Assembly: GCA_024742835.1 (NCBI GenBank)
Contig: JANSXS010000006.1
Coordinates: 45,070-109,069 of the forward strand
DNA length: 64,000 bases
Reading direction: 5' to 3'
Origin: Paracoccaceae bacterium
GTDB taxonomy: Bacteria; Pseudomonadota; Alphaproteobacteria; Rhodobacterales; Rhodobacteraceae
Position 1 is the stretch's first letter. Each line of letters starts with the position of its first letter. Under the pieces are notes generated by a model. That model saw nothing but the letters and a program-made list of their open reading frames with translations, was not told the DNA's origin and did no database searches. Below are positions 52,984 through 63,965 of this stretch, in pieces. The position numbers and the translations under genes were made by a program.

Positions 52984-54146
52984 AGCGTGCCCTCTGGTCC
53001 CTGTCTGAGCCGATTTAGCAGCAGGCCGGACACGGTGCGCAACCGCACCGTGAACCCGCCCGTCTCGACATCCTGCGCCGCCACGAGCGGCACCCGTATT
53101 TCCGGCAGGTCGTCGGGTTTGAACACCAGCTCGGCCAGCCGGTCGCCCTTGGACACCGGCGCGCGCACGGGGCCGGAATAGACCACCTCGGCCGTCAGGT
53201 TTCCAGATCCCAGAACCGGCACAAGCGTGTTGACATCATTGGCCGGAACAAGACCGACGCTTGGCGCGTCGCCCATCCACACATCGGCGCGGGCAATTTC
53301 AGTGCCTTGTTCCACAACGGTCTTTTCCGCGAATTGACGAAAGGCCCAGTTCACGATCTGCTCTGCTTCCTCGGCGCGCGCGCGGGCGGTGTCGAGCCCC
53401 GAGATCACGAAAATCACCCGCCGGTCGCCCTGTTTCGCCGATCCGGTCAGGCCGTAACCCGCTTCCTGTGTGTGCCCGGTTTTGAGCCCGTCGGCCCCGA
53501 CGCCAATGCGCAACAGCGGATTGCGGTTCTGCGTATTTTGCGGCGCGCGTCCGTCAAATTCGTAGGTCGTTTCGGCGAACATCGGGTAAAATTCCGGAAA
53601 ATCCTCAATCAGCTTGCGCGACAGCAAGGCCAGATCCCGCATACTCATGACATGGCCCTCTTCCGGCCAGCCATTGGAATTCTTGAAGACCGAATTGGTC
53701 ATGCCCATTTGTTGGCCGCGCCGGGTCATGAAGCGGGCGAACCCGGCCTCTGTCCCATCCGGGCTCAGCGCCTCGGCAATCACGGCACATGCGTCATTAC
53801 CCGACAACACGATGATGCCCCGCAACAGATCCTCGACCGTGACCCGGTCGGTGGTGTCCAGAAACATGGTGGAGCCGCCGTAATCCATCGCATGTTGCGA
53901 CACAGGCAACCTTTCCGACAGCGACAACCGCCCCTCGCGGATCGCCTCAAAAGTGACATAAAGCGTCATCAGCTTGGACATCGAGGCAGGCGGCAACGGC
54001 TCATCGGCATTCTTGCTGAGCAGGACCGTGCCAGTGGTCATGTCGGTGACAAAGGCCGACGTGGCGCGCGTGTCGAACGCCTGCCCCGGTACGGCGAAGG
54101 CAAGCACAAGAACGAGGGACGAAATCAGGCGGGTTGCAGCGATCAT
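52980..54146 (-). CDS. D-alanyl-D-alanine carboxypeptidase (PBP5/6 type)
   Basis: 388 residues from ATG 54146 (MIAATRLISSLVLVLAFAVPGQA, signal peptide). Penicillin-binding motifs: SxxK in PPASMSKLMTLY, SxN in LSGNDACAVIAEAL, KTG in GLKTGHTQEAGYG. The C-terminal beta domain (about 285-385) is present. It removes the terminal D-Ala from peptidoglycan stem peptides in the periplasm. The upstream start at 54197 would spoil the signal peptide. Confidence 0.94.
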   Translation of the reverse strand: MIAATRLISSLVLVLAFAVPGQAFDTRATSAFVTDMTTGTVLLSKNADEPLPPASMSKLMTLYVTFEAIREGRLSLSERLPVSQHAMDYGGSTMFLDTTDRVTVEDLLRGIIVLSGNDACAVIAEALSPDGTEAGFARFMTRRGQQMGMTNSVFKNSNGWPEEGHVMSMRDLALLSRKLIEDFPEFYPMFAETTYEFDGRAPQNTQNRNPLLRIGVGADGLKTGHTQEAGYGLTGSAKQGDRRVIFVISGLDTARARAEEAEQIVNWAFRQFAEKTVVEQGTEIARADVWMGDAPSVGLVPANDVNTLVPVLGSGNLTAEVVYSGPVRAPVSKGDRLAELVFKPDDLPEIRVPLVAAQDVETGGFTVRLRTVSGLLLNRLRQGPEGTL

Positions 54147-54159
54147 GAGGGGTCCCGAC

Positions 54160-55077
54160 TCAGTTGGTAACCGGATAGGCATCATCAAAGCCCACATCCT
54201 TGATCTTTTTCAACAGCGCGCCGCGCTCTGACGTGCTGGTCGCGGGGCCGACGATGACCCGCCAGAAGGTCTTTCCCTGAGAGCTCTGCTCCTTGACCGT
54301 CGGGATCATGCCGGATTGCCGCATCGCAACAGCCGTGTTGCGCGCGTTCTGTTCGACGCTGAAGATACCGATTTGGATATAGGGTTTTTCAAGCGATAAC
54401 GCGGCGCGCGCGGGTGCGGCCACCGGCGTGGTTTCGGGGGGTGTTTGAGGTGCGACATCGCGGGCTGCGGGCTGCTCTGCCGCTGCCTCTGCCGCGTCAA
54501 TGGCAGCCGCGGCGGTTGATACCGGATCAAGTGCCGTCGCTTCGACATCGGCAGGCGCTGCAAGCGCCCCGGCGATGGCGCTTTGCGCCTCAGTGTCGGA
54601 TTCGGTTGAGGGATCAGGTGCGGCCTCGCGGCGCAAGGCCGTGACATTAAGCTGCGCCGGTGCCCCCGCCAGCATGTCAAGCGCTGCGGCGGCATCGGAC
54701 GACACCTGTATCACGGGCCCCGGCGTTTCACGCTCTCGCCGGAACAGCGCCCCGATGACGAATTTCGAATTGGCCGTGTTGCGGATGATCACACGCTCAG
54801 GCTCGCTCACATCGGGGTGCGCCACCCAGACGCCCCCAAGCGAGGGCCGCCCGTCCCAAAGTGCCCTGTCGGTCACCTGGAACACATCCGGAGCCTCGAC
54901 ATCCCGTTCCACCAGCTTGACCGAGTTATCCGCCGCGGTGACAGCATCCTGCTGCGAGCTCTGCTGCTGGAATAGCGTGAATTCGCCCGTCTCACTGCAC
55001 CCCGACAGCACCGCTCCGGCGGCACAAAACGCCAAAGCCGGGGCAAAGCGCCGCGCCTTGCGGAAATTATGTGTCAT
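54160..55077 (-). CDS. SPOR-domain lipoprotein (RlpA/DedD-like envelope protein)
   Basis: 305 residues from ATG 55077, preceded by AAGGGA. Lipoprotein signal with lipobox AGAVLSGCSE (Cys about 27). A middle domain (about 50-150) contains DRALWDGRPSLGGVWVAHPD. A disordered Ala/Pro/Glu-rich linker (about 150-220) leads to a C-terminal SPOR domain (IQIGIFSVEQNARNTAVAM; FWRVIVGPATSTSER). SPOR domains bind denuded glycan at the division septum. It lies 13 bases before the D-Ala carboxypeptidase gene. Confidence 0.85.
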   Translation of the reverse strand: MTHNFRKARRFAPALAFCAAGAVLSGCSETGEFTLFQQQSSQQDAVTAADNSVKLVERDVEAPDVFQVTDRALWDGRPSLGGVWVAHPDVSEPERVIIRNTANSKFVIGALFRRERETPGPVIQVSSDAAAALDMLAGAPAQLNVTALRREAAPDPSTESDTEAQSAIAGALAAPADVEATALDPVSTAAAAIDAAEAAAEQPAARDVAPQTPPETTPVAAPARAALSLEKPYIQIGIFSVEQNARNTAVAMRQSGMIPTVKEQSSQGKTFWRVIVGPATSTSERGALLKKIKDVGFDDAYPVTN

Positions 55078-55278
55078 GTGATGTCCCTTGCCTGAATACG
55101 CCCGTAAAGATGCGCCGGTTGATCCGGCGTTGTGTCTTTGACTTTTGCAGCCATTCTGCCATTCGCAATGATAGCGACTTGCGCCCCGCATGGAAAGTCT
55201 GCAAAGGAGGGTTTGGCGGAAATCCCCTGCAACCGGGCCTTTCAGAATCGAACCGGGCACAGTAGCAAGTCTCCGCAT

Positions 55279-55368
55279 GGAGGAGTGGCAGAGTGGTCGA
55301 TTGCACCGGTCTTGAAAACCGGCGTGCGTGAAAGCGTACCGTGGGTTCGAATCCCACCTCCTCCGCCA
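55279..55368 (+). tRNA. tRNA-Ser (anticodon UGA)
   Basis: 90 bases including an encoded CCA. Acceptor arms GGAGGAG and CTCCTCC pair. The anticodon stem-loop CCGGTCTTGAAAACCGG shows TGA in the loop. A long variable arm (class II) follows, and GGGTTCGAATCCC is the T arm. The 3' end faces the wrecked mobile element. Confidence 0.96.
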
Positions 55369-55579
55369 GAATGTATTATTGTTTAAAATCAAATTGTTAA
55401 TAGAAAACAGAAGCAGCTTATTGCACCTCTTATTGTACCTAACTTGATATACCTTGCGCCTTGAAAAATAGTGGCACGTCTGGCCAAACAGGTTTCCCAT
55501 GCCGCAGCGCTGAAGCCCGCGATCATTTTAAAGCTAAAGGCAGGTTGAAGAGAGCCGATTTAGAATAGAATTGGGCCTC

Positions 55580-56938
55580 TCACCCTGCGTACAGCTCTTC
55601 CTGCATGCGTCGGAATGCTGCCCTTACAGCGGGGAGCCCACCCAACCTTGCCTTGCCCTCGCTGACGCTGCCAAAACGAGCGGTCATGAACGATACCAGC
55701 TTCTTGGTTGCCAGCTCGCTTTCACCGCGCGTCTCATAGGCGGAAAGTATAGCCAGTAGCAGGTCTTTCATGTCTACATCGGCTTCGGCGACACCTCCCT
55801 CTCTGACCCTGTCAGCACGGTCGTGTCGGGTCTTGGGCGGGTTGGTGAAAAGAACGTAGCTCAGGACGTCGAACAGATCGCTGTCAGGTGCATCCACTAG
55901 TCGTCGAATGTCGTCCAGACGGTCTTGATCATACCCACGGTCAGAAAGTTGGCCCAAGAAGTGTTCGCGGTTGTCGGGGTCGCTCCAGAGCTTGCGAAGC
56001 TGATCTTCGTCGGTGATCAGGCCGGACAGGTCGCCAAAGAGCCGTTCAAGAAACTCTGCCGCCGAAATCGGCTTCCCATCTGGACTCCAGTAAGTCGTTG
56101 ACGCGATATGCTTGATAGTCCGGGCCTTACCGTCCGAAAGCTTGACCACGATCTTCTCACGAGGTGGGTCTTCCGGCCCATCGCCTCCCGGTTCGGGTGG
56201 CTCGTCGCCCGGTCCCGGCTCTGGGCCTGTGGGTGGCGTGCTAGGACCCGTGGGCAGTTCAGGGGCCAGCGGCTCGCCATCCCACTCAGGATCGTTGAAG
56301 TTCTCGTGCGCCTTCACGAAATCCCAGATCGTGAAGAAGTCCTTGCCGTCATAAGTCCGGGTGCCGCGACCGATGATCTGCTTGAACTCGATCATGGACC
56401 GGATCGGGCGCATCAAGACGATGTGGCGGACATTGCGAGCATCAACACCGGTGGAGAGCTTCTGAGAGGTCGTCAGGATCGTCGGGATCGTCTTGCCGTT
56501 GTCTTGGAAGTCCCGCAAATGCTGTTCGCCTACAGCCCCGTCATCGGCGGTCACACGGTGGCAGTAGTTGGGGTTGGTCCCGTCCTTTACCTGATTGATC
56601 AGGTCCCGGATCAGTGCTGCATGGTCATGCGTCGCACAGAAAACCAAGGTCTTCTGTCGCTGGTCCATTTGGCTCATGAACTCCCTGACCCGGCTTAACT
56701 CGCGTTCTTGGATGATGATCCGCGTGTTGAAATCGCTCTCTTTAAAGGTATCGCCGTCTTCCACGTCACCGGCGATGACATCGTCGGTCCCGTCATAGAC
56801 ATACTCGTCAATCGTGCTGGCCATCTGGCGCACCTTGAACGGCGTGAGGATGCCATCCTCGATCCCATCGCGTAGGGCGTAGGTGTAGGCTGGCTCGCCG
56901 AAATAGGCGTAGGTGTCGGCGTTGTGCTTGCGCTTTCG
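55580..56938 (-). pseudogene. hsdR 3' fragment (type I restriction helicase/translocase C-terminal half)
   Basis: About 450 codons in frame to the stop at 55580, with no proper start. The right half of a type I restriction R subunit is recognisable: ADTYAYFGEPAYTYALRDGI, then motif V/VI region (TTSQKLSTGVDARNVRHIVL; EFKQIIGRGTRTYDGKD), a Pro/Gly-rich linker and a C-terminal helical domain. The nuclease and first helicase domains are missing. Near 56930-56940 it is joined out of frame to a different gene remnant. It cannot make an active R subunit. Confidence 0.8.
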
Positions 56939-57380
56939 GCGTCGGTCTCTTTCACAAGCTCGAAAAGGCGGTCCATCAGGGCAACGGTCTTAGGCGTTCC
57001 CTTTTCCTTTTCCCAATACGCGCGGTCGGTGGGCGCGCTTATGGCGTCTTCATCTTCATCCACAAGCCCGCGCTGCATTTCGTCCAAGACTTTGGTGAAA
57101 ACCAATGTGATATGTTCGTCCACCTCGAACGCCTGCACCTGAATGGCGATCAAGGGCATAGCGCCGTTAAACAGGGAAACGACGTTCAAGAACCGGCTGG
57201 TTATGTCTTCGACGACCAGAACCGCACAATGCTCATATTGGGGATAGCGTTTGCGTTCGATGTCCCAGTATTCAATGCAACGGATGATATGCGCCTCATC
57301 GGTCGCGCCAAGCTGCAATTCGACCTCAAAACGCTTATAGGTATCGGGGTCTTGCAGTAGCAGGTCACAGGCTGCGAACA
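56939..57380 (-). pseudogene. remnant of a defence-island protein with PD-(D/E)XK-like segment
   Basis: About 147 codons with FEVELQLGATDEAHIIRCIE then YWDIERKRYPQYEHCAVLVV and LVFTKVLDEMQRGLVDEDE. The E-x-Q pattern after a hydrophobic strand suggests a PD-(D/E)XK nuclease-type fold. Neither a proper start nor a proper end is present. The 5' end is fused to antisense integrase DNA near 57380 and the 3' end is fused to hsdR out of frame. The parent family is not identified here. Confidence 0.6.
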
Positions 57381-57382
57381 AC

Positions 57383-58087
57383 TTGATGAAGCGCCTGCGT
57401 ATGCTGCTGAATTTTACAGTGGATGTTCGGATGATAACGGCGAACCCGATAGCCAACATGAAAGGCTACCAGACACAGGGGGACGGCTTTCATACTTGGA
57501 CTGAGGCCGAGATTGAACAGTTTGTCGCACGTTACCCACCTGGAACGAAAGTTTATCTTGCGTTGATGCTTATGCTCTGCACCGGGCAGAGGAAATGCGA
57601 TGCCCGAGCGTTAGGTTGGAAGGATGTTGATGGGGGCCCGATCGCTGTTCGGCAGCAGAAGACCGATACGCCGCTCGTGATCCCTGTAACGCAAGAACTT
57701 GGCAACGCGATTGCAAATCTTCCCGCGCACGCACCTGCATTCCTCCTTTCTGAATATGGGAAACCATTCTCCGTCGGTGGTTTCGGCAACTGGATGCGCA
57801 AAAGGTGTGACGAGGCCGGGCTGCCGCAATGCTCTTCCCACGGGCTGCGCGAGGCGTGTGCACGTCGCTTGGCGGAAGCAGGTTGCACTGTCCACGAAAT
57901 CAAAGCGATCACCGGCCACAAGTCGGACGCCGAAGTTCGCAGGTACACCGAGAAGTCTGATCAAATTCTCTTGTCGGAGAGAGCGCTGGAGAAGCTGCAA
58001 AAGCGCTTTTCAACACCGAATTCTGCTAACCACCCCGGCAAGTTTAGCAAACACGAGGCGTGGCCCCATGTATCAAAACAATTATAG
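57383..58087 (+). pseudogene. tyrosine recombinase (phage-type integrase), 5'-truncated
   Basis: 234 codons from a TTG at 57383. The catalytic domain is intact: Arg in LCTGQRKCDARALGW, HxxR in SSHGLREACARRLAE, His in ITGHKSDAEV and the nucleophile Tyr in RRYTEKSD. The N-terminal arm-binding and core-binding domains are missing except for a short LRMLLNFTVDVRMITANP piece. It ends 9 bases before the 3' end of tRNA-Glu, a usual integrase position at a tRNA attachment site. It is probably inactive. Confidence 0.85.
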
Positions 58088-58095
58088 GGAACAAG

Positions 58096-58170
58096 TGGCA
58101 GCCCGTAGGGGAATCGAACCCCTCTTTCCAGGTTGAAAACCTGGCGTCCTAACCGATAGACGAACGGGCC
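58096..58170 (-). tRNA. tRNA-Glu (anticodon UUC)
   Basis: 75 bases including CCA. The anticodon stem-loop CCAGGTTTTCAACCTGG shows TTC, and GGGGTTCGATTCCCC is the T arm. Its 3' end points toward the integrase remnant, which makes it the likely integration target. Confidence 0.96.
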
Positions 58171-58273
58171 ATCCTGTGGCGTGAGCCGCTAACTATGAAA
58201 ATAGTCAGGTCTGCGCAAGGGGCAAATTGCAGAATCTTCGCGGTTTCCCGTCGAAAAATTCCCGTGCAGCCGC

Positions 58274-60012
<1,739 letters not shown>

Positions 60013-60016
<4 letters not shown>

Positions 60017-60972
60017 GCGACCTTGTGGCGACAGGTCATCAAGCGCCGTTCCCCGGTCGAGGAGCGTAGCAGCAGGGTCTGTGTCTCGATGAAATCGCCG
60101 CGCGGCTTCATGCCCTCTACCAAAGAGCCTTGCGTGACCCCGGTCGCGGCAAAGATCACATCCGATGTCACCATGTCGTCGCGTGCATAGATGCGGTTGA
60201 AATCGGTGATCCCGGCCTTTGCGGCGCGGCCACGCTCGTCATCGTTGCGAAACAGCAACCGGCCCCAGATCTGCCCGCCCAGCGCCTTGAGCGCGCCTGC
60301 GGCCAATACGCCCTCTGGCGCGCCGCCGGATCCCATATACATGTCGATGCCGGTTGCCTCTGTATCGGCGCAATGCATCACGCCGGCCACGTCACCATCC
60401 CCGATCAGGAAGATCGACGCGCCAAGAGCGCGCAGTTCGGCGATGGTGGCCTCGTGGCGCGGGCGTTCCAGCACGCAGACGGTGATCTCGGAGGGCGACA
60501 CGCCCTTGGCCTTTGCCAGCGCCTCGACCCGTTCGGTCGGGCTCATGTCCAGCGACACCACATTTTCCGCATAGCCCGGCCCGACGGCCAGCTTGTCCAT
60601 GTACACGTCGGGCGCGTGCAGCATGGTGCCGCGCGGCGCCATGGAGATCACCGTCAGCGCGTTGGGCATCGCCTTGGCGGTGATCGTTGTGCCTTCCAGC
60701 GGGTCAAGCGCGATATCAACGGCGGGGCCGGTGCCACTGCCAACCTCTTCGCCGATATATAGCATCGGGGCCTCGTCGCGCTCGCCTTCGCCGATCACGA
60801 CCGTGCCCTGAATATCCAGCTTGTTAAGCTCTTCGCGCATGGCGTTGACGGCGGCCTGGTCGGCGGCCTTTTCGTCGCCGCGTCCGATCAGTGGGCGACA
60901 GGCAAGGGCGGCCTGTTCTGCGACACGGGCCAGCGCCAGCGACAGAATGGCGTCATCAAAAGAGGTGGTCAT
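60013..60972 (-). CDS. glpX: class II fructose-1,6-bisphosphatase
   Basis: 319 residues from ATG 60972 (MTTSFDDAILSLALARVAEQ), preceded by AGGAG. Metal-binding DPLEGTTITAKAMPNAL, GEGERDEAPMLYIGEEVG and FAATGVTQGSLVEGMK are present. It hydrolyses fructose-1,6-bisphosphate (and often sedoheptulose bisphosphate) in gluconeogenesis. It lies between hom and recJ on one strand. Confidence 0.96.
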
Positions 60973-61044
60973 GGAAACTCCTGTCATAATGCGGCTCAAG
61001 GAGTAGCCGCTCTGCCCTGTCGGCACAAGATCTACGCGCCGCGC

Positions 61045-62331
61045 TTAGACGCTTTCGATACGCAGCGCGACGGGGGCACTGGCCAGAACCTCCAGCCGGG
61101 ACATCGCCGCAAGCGCGTCTTCCAGCGCGGCGGGCGCGGTCTTGTGGGTGACGATCAGCACGGGTGCGGTGGCGTCCTTGTGGCGATACTGCCGCATCCG
61201 GTCGATGGACACGCCCGCGTCGCCCAGCACCGTGGCCACCTTGGCCAGCGCGCCGGGTTTGTCATGCAGCGCCATGCGCAGGTAATAGGGCACCGCCGTT
61301 GCGGTGCTCGCCGGGCTTGCGGCCTCAAGCGAGGTGGCGGGCCGCCCGAAGGTCGAGACGCGGAACCCCCGCGCGATGTCGATCACATCCGCCATCACCG
61401 CGCTGGCCGTCGGCCCCATGCCCGCGCCGGGACCGCGCAGCACGATCTGTTCGGCCTCGTCGCCTTCCAGCACCACCATATTGGTGCCGCCGTCCAGCTG
61501 GCCCAGCGGGCTTTTCTTGGGCACAAGGCAGGGCGACATGCGCTGTTCCAGGCCGCGCGCGGTCATCCGCGCGACGCCAAGCAGCTTGATCCGGTAGCCC
61601 ATGTCATCGGCCTGACGGATATCGTCGATGGTGACCTTTTCAATGCCTTCCAGCGCGACACCGCCGAAATCCACCTGGGTACCAAAGGCGATAGAGGCCA
61701 GCAGCGACAACTTGTGCCCGGCGTCGATACCGCCCACGTCAAGGCTCGGGTCCGCCTCGAGATAGCCCAGCTGGTTGGCCTCCTCGAACACGTCGTCATA
61801 CGGCAGGCCAGAGGATTGCATCCGCGTCAGGATATAGTTGCAGGTGCCGTTCATCACGCCCATCACGCGGGTGATCTCGTTGGCGGCCAGGCCCTCTGTC
61901 AGCGCCTTGACCACCGGGATACCGCCCGCGACTGCCGCCTCGAAGCGCAGCGCGACGCCCGCCGCCTCGGAGGCGAGCGCAAGATCGTGCCCGTGCAGCG
62001 CCAGCATGGCCTTGTTGGCGGTGACAACGTGTTTTCCCGCCGCGATGGCGGCCTCTGTCGCGGCCTTGGCTGGGCCGTCGGACCCGCCCATCAGTTCCAC
62101 GAACACATCCACATCGTCGCGCGTGGCCAGCGTGACCGGATCATCCTCCCAGTCATAGCTGGCGATGGATACGCCACGATCCTTGTCGCGGGTGCGCGCC
62201 GACACGGCTGAAATCTCGATCGACCGGCCCGACCGCGCCGCCAGAAGCTGTGCCTTCTGCCGCACGTTACGGACCACGCCGATGCCGACAGTGCCGAGCC
62301 CGGCGATACCAAGACGTAAGGGGGATGACAT
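61045..62331 (-). CDS. hom: homoserine dehydrogenase
   Basis: 428 residues. NAD(P) fold GIAGLGTVGIGVVRN, substrate motif GILT-type MNGTCNYILTRMQSSG, and catalytic Lys/Asp in ADPSLDVGGIDAGHKLSLLA. A C-terminal ACT domain (HDKPGALAKVATVLGDAGVS) gives feedback control by threonine. It reduces aspartate semialdehyde to homoserine, feeding the methionine branch that ends in MetK. Confidence 0.97.
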   Translation of the reverse strand: MSSPLRLGIAGLGTVGIGVVRNVRQKAQLLAARSGRSIEISAVSARTRDKDRGVSIASYDWEDDPVTLATRDDVDVFVELMGGSDGPAKAATEAAIAAGKHVVTANKAMLALHGHDLALASEAAGVALRFEAAVAGGIPVVKALTEGLAANEITRVMGVMNGTCNYILTRMQSSGLPYDDVFEEANQLGYLEADPSLDVGGIDAGHKLSLLASIAFGTQVDFGGVALEGIEKVTIDDIRQADDMGYRIKLLGVARMTARGLEQRMSPCLVPKKSPLGQLDGGTNMVVLEGDEAEQIVLRGPGAGMGPTASAVMADVIDIARGFRVSTFGRPATSLEAASPASTATAVPYYLRMALHDKPGALAKVATVLGDAGVSIDRMRQYRHKDATAPVLIVTHKTAPAALEDALAAMSRLEVLASAPVALRIESV

Positions 62332-62431
62332 GGCGCGCTCCGTTTGCGGATGGAAGGAAATGCTGGCGGGGATGTAGCCGGTTGCGAAGCCGCTTGCAAC
62401 GCGGCTTTGCCGTGGCGCGCGCGCCGTGCCC

Positions 62432-62740
62432 TCAAGACGGGTCGGGCAGTGTCACCGGCTGTGACAGCCGTGCGCGTGACGCGCTGTCGATGACCGTGCC
62501 GCGCAGCGCCGCCGCGCGCCCGCGCAACTTGCCGATCCGCGCGTCCACACGCTGACGGTCTTTGAGTGCGATACGCTCTTGCACCAGATCCGCGCGCAGC
62601 GTCTCGGCGGGAACAAGATCGGGATAGGCGGCCCTGCGGGACGTGTCGGCAAACCGGTCTTCAAGCTCGGGAAACTGCGTACAGCCCACGGTCCCCGCCG
62701 CGATCAGCAGGGCAAACAATTTCAACATTGAGCGGGACAT
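62432..62740 (-). CDS. small lipoprotein, unknown function
   Basis: 102 residues from ATG 62740; a GTG at 62746 is an alternative. The signal peptide ends at AAGTVGCTQ (Cys about 20). The mature part is highly charged and helical (RADLVQERIALKDRQRVDAR, IGKLRGRAAALRG), consistent with a periplasmic coiled coil. No domain is recognised. Confidence 0.65.
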   Translation of the reverse strand: MSRSMLKLFALLIAAGTVGCTQFPELEDRFADTSRRAAYPDLVPAETLRADLVQERIALKDRQRVDARIGKLRGRAAALRGTVIDSASRARLSQPVTLPDPS

Positions 62741-62845
62741 GGGCACGGGGCACCGGCTCCTTTCGGGGTGATGCCGCTGTCATGCCACGTTCGGGGCCGG
62801 TCGGGCAAGCGGGGCTTTGCCGTCCGCGCCAGTCTTTGCGCCGCC

Positions 62846-63427
62846 TTAAACCTGCGGTCCGCACTCGCCCTCGAAACACAGCTGCGGCGAAAACCGGATC
62901 GCCGAAAAGAGCCGCGTGTCGATCACGAAATCGTCCAGCCCCACATCGAAAAGCGGATCGTAATGCGATCTCGATTCCACCAGAATGATTTCCTCGCCAT
63001 TGTCGAGGATGGGCAAGGTGCTGTGCGCACTTTCGACATCCGCCGTGGTCAGGGCTGTCATCGGGCCGGTCCCGCGCGTATGACTCCAGCTTATTTCATA
63101 CTTGTTGTCGGTGCCGTTGAACCGGATCACCGAAATGCGCAGCTGGTTGGCGTTGTTGTCATTCGACATTTCGTTGAACAGGACAAGCGCGTTGTCCAGG
63201 TAGATGCCGCTGATCCCCGACGCCGAATTTTCCCGCGACAGGATATCCGCAACGGTAAAGGTCGCTTTTTCGCGCACGCTTTTGTAGCGGTGAACCTCGA
63301 AGAATTCAAAGGTCGCTGCCATGACCCAGAACAACAGGGGCAGCGACAGCACCGATTCCACCATCATGGAGCCACGGGTGTCTTCCCAGTATTCGCTCCA
63401 GGCAACTTTGACGCGTGCAAGCAACAT
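62846..63427 (-). CDS. TadE/TadG-family pilus assembly protein
   Basis: 193 residues. Prepilin-like N-terminus: WEDTRGSMMVESVLSLPLLFWVMAATFEFF, one transmembrane helix with the Glu typical of TadE pseudopilins, followed by a periplasmic beta-rich domain with a Cys pair (LCFEGEC) at the end. It probably helps build the tight-adherence (Flp) pilus. It is 1 base from the TadE-like gene upstream. Confidence 0.8.
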   Translation of the reverse strand: MLLARVKVAWSEYWEDTRGSMMVESVLSLPLLFWVMAATFEFFEVHRYKSVREKATFTVADILSRENSASGISGIYLDNALVLFNEMSNDNNANQLRISVIRFNGTDNKYEISWSHTRGTGPMTALTTADVESAHSTLPILDNGEEIILVESRSHYDPLFDVGLDDFVIDTRLFSAIRFSPQLCFEGECGPQV

Positions 63428-63428
63428 A

Positions 63429-63965
63429 TCAGATGGGCTCCTGTACGAAAGCAGTCATCGTGACGATCGACGCCTCCCCGCTACTGTCCTTGGTCAAGGC
63501 GCTGCCGAGGAATTCATCAGGGAAAAACGGCTCGAACTTGTAGCAGGCTCTTAGCAGCATGACCTGATTTGCGACGCCGGGGGTAAACTCGCGCACGGGC
63601 TTGGCCTCGTCGGCCTTGTCGGTGCAGTCCGGCGTGGTGTCCAGGGATTGAAAGGCGAACATGCTGGCCGGTGTCATTTCCAGCTTCAGCTTGGTCTTGC
63701 AATCGGCCACCATCAACGCGTTCTCACAGATCAGGTCCTTGATCTCGGCATGTTGCGGGGCCGTGCCGGTGCCAAGCCGCAGGTCGCGCACCGCGATGTC
63801 CATGCCGCGTTCGATCAGCGTGTGCCGCATCGTGACAAAGCCCAGTTCCACCGACATGATGATCATCGACAGATAGACCGGAAAGATCAGCACGAACTCT
63901 ACAGAGGCCGCACCGCTTTCGTCGCGGGCCGTGCGGCCAAGAAAGCGTTTGATCCCGGCAATCAT
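63429..63965 (-). CDS. TadE-like pseudopilin
   Basis: 178 residues. DESGAASVEFVLIFPVYLSMIIMSVELGF is the TadE-type prepilin segment with a Glu in the hydrophobic stretch. The periplasmic region has four Cys (LICENALMVADCK, DCTDK, ACYKF) that may form disulfides. It is part of the Tad pilus cluster that continues outside the window. Confidence 0.82.
   Translation of the reverse strand: MIAGIKRFLGRTARDESGAASVEFVLIFPVYLSMIIMSVELGFVTMRHTLIERGMDIAVRDLRLGTGTAPQHAEIKDLICENALMVADCKTKLKLEMTPASMFAFQSLDTTPDCTDKADEAKPVREFTPGVANQVMLLRACYKFEPFFPDEFLGSALTKDSSGEASIVTMTAFVQEPI

Noticed and set aside
56695..57459. Single 254-codon gene spanning the nuclease-like remnant
   Set aside because: Its first part is antisense to the integrase and its last part is hsdR read out of frame, so it is a chance fusion across two deletion junctions, not one gene.
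55369..58095. Direct repeats (attL/attR) of the tRNA-Ser or tRNA-Glu 3' ends bounding the island
   Set aside because: No second copy of either tRNA 3' end was found on the far side by eye; deletion may have removed it.
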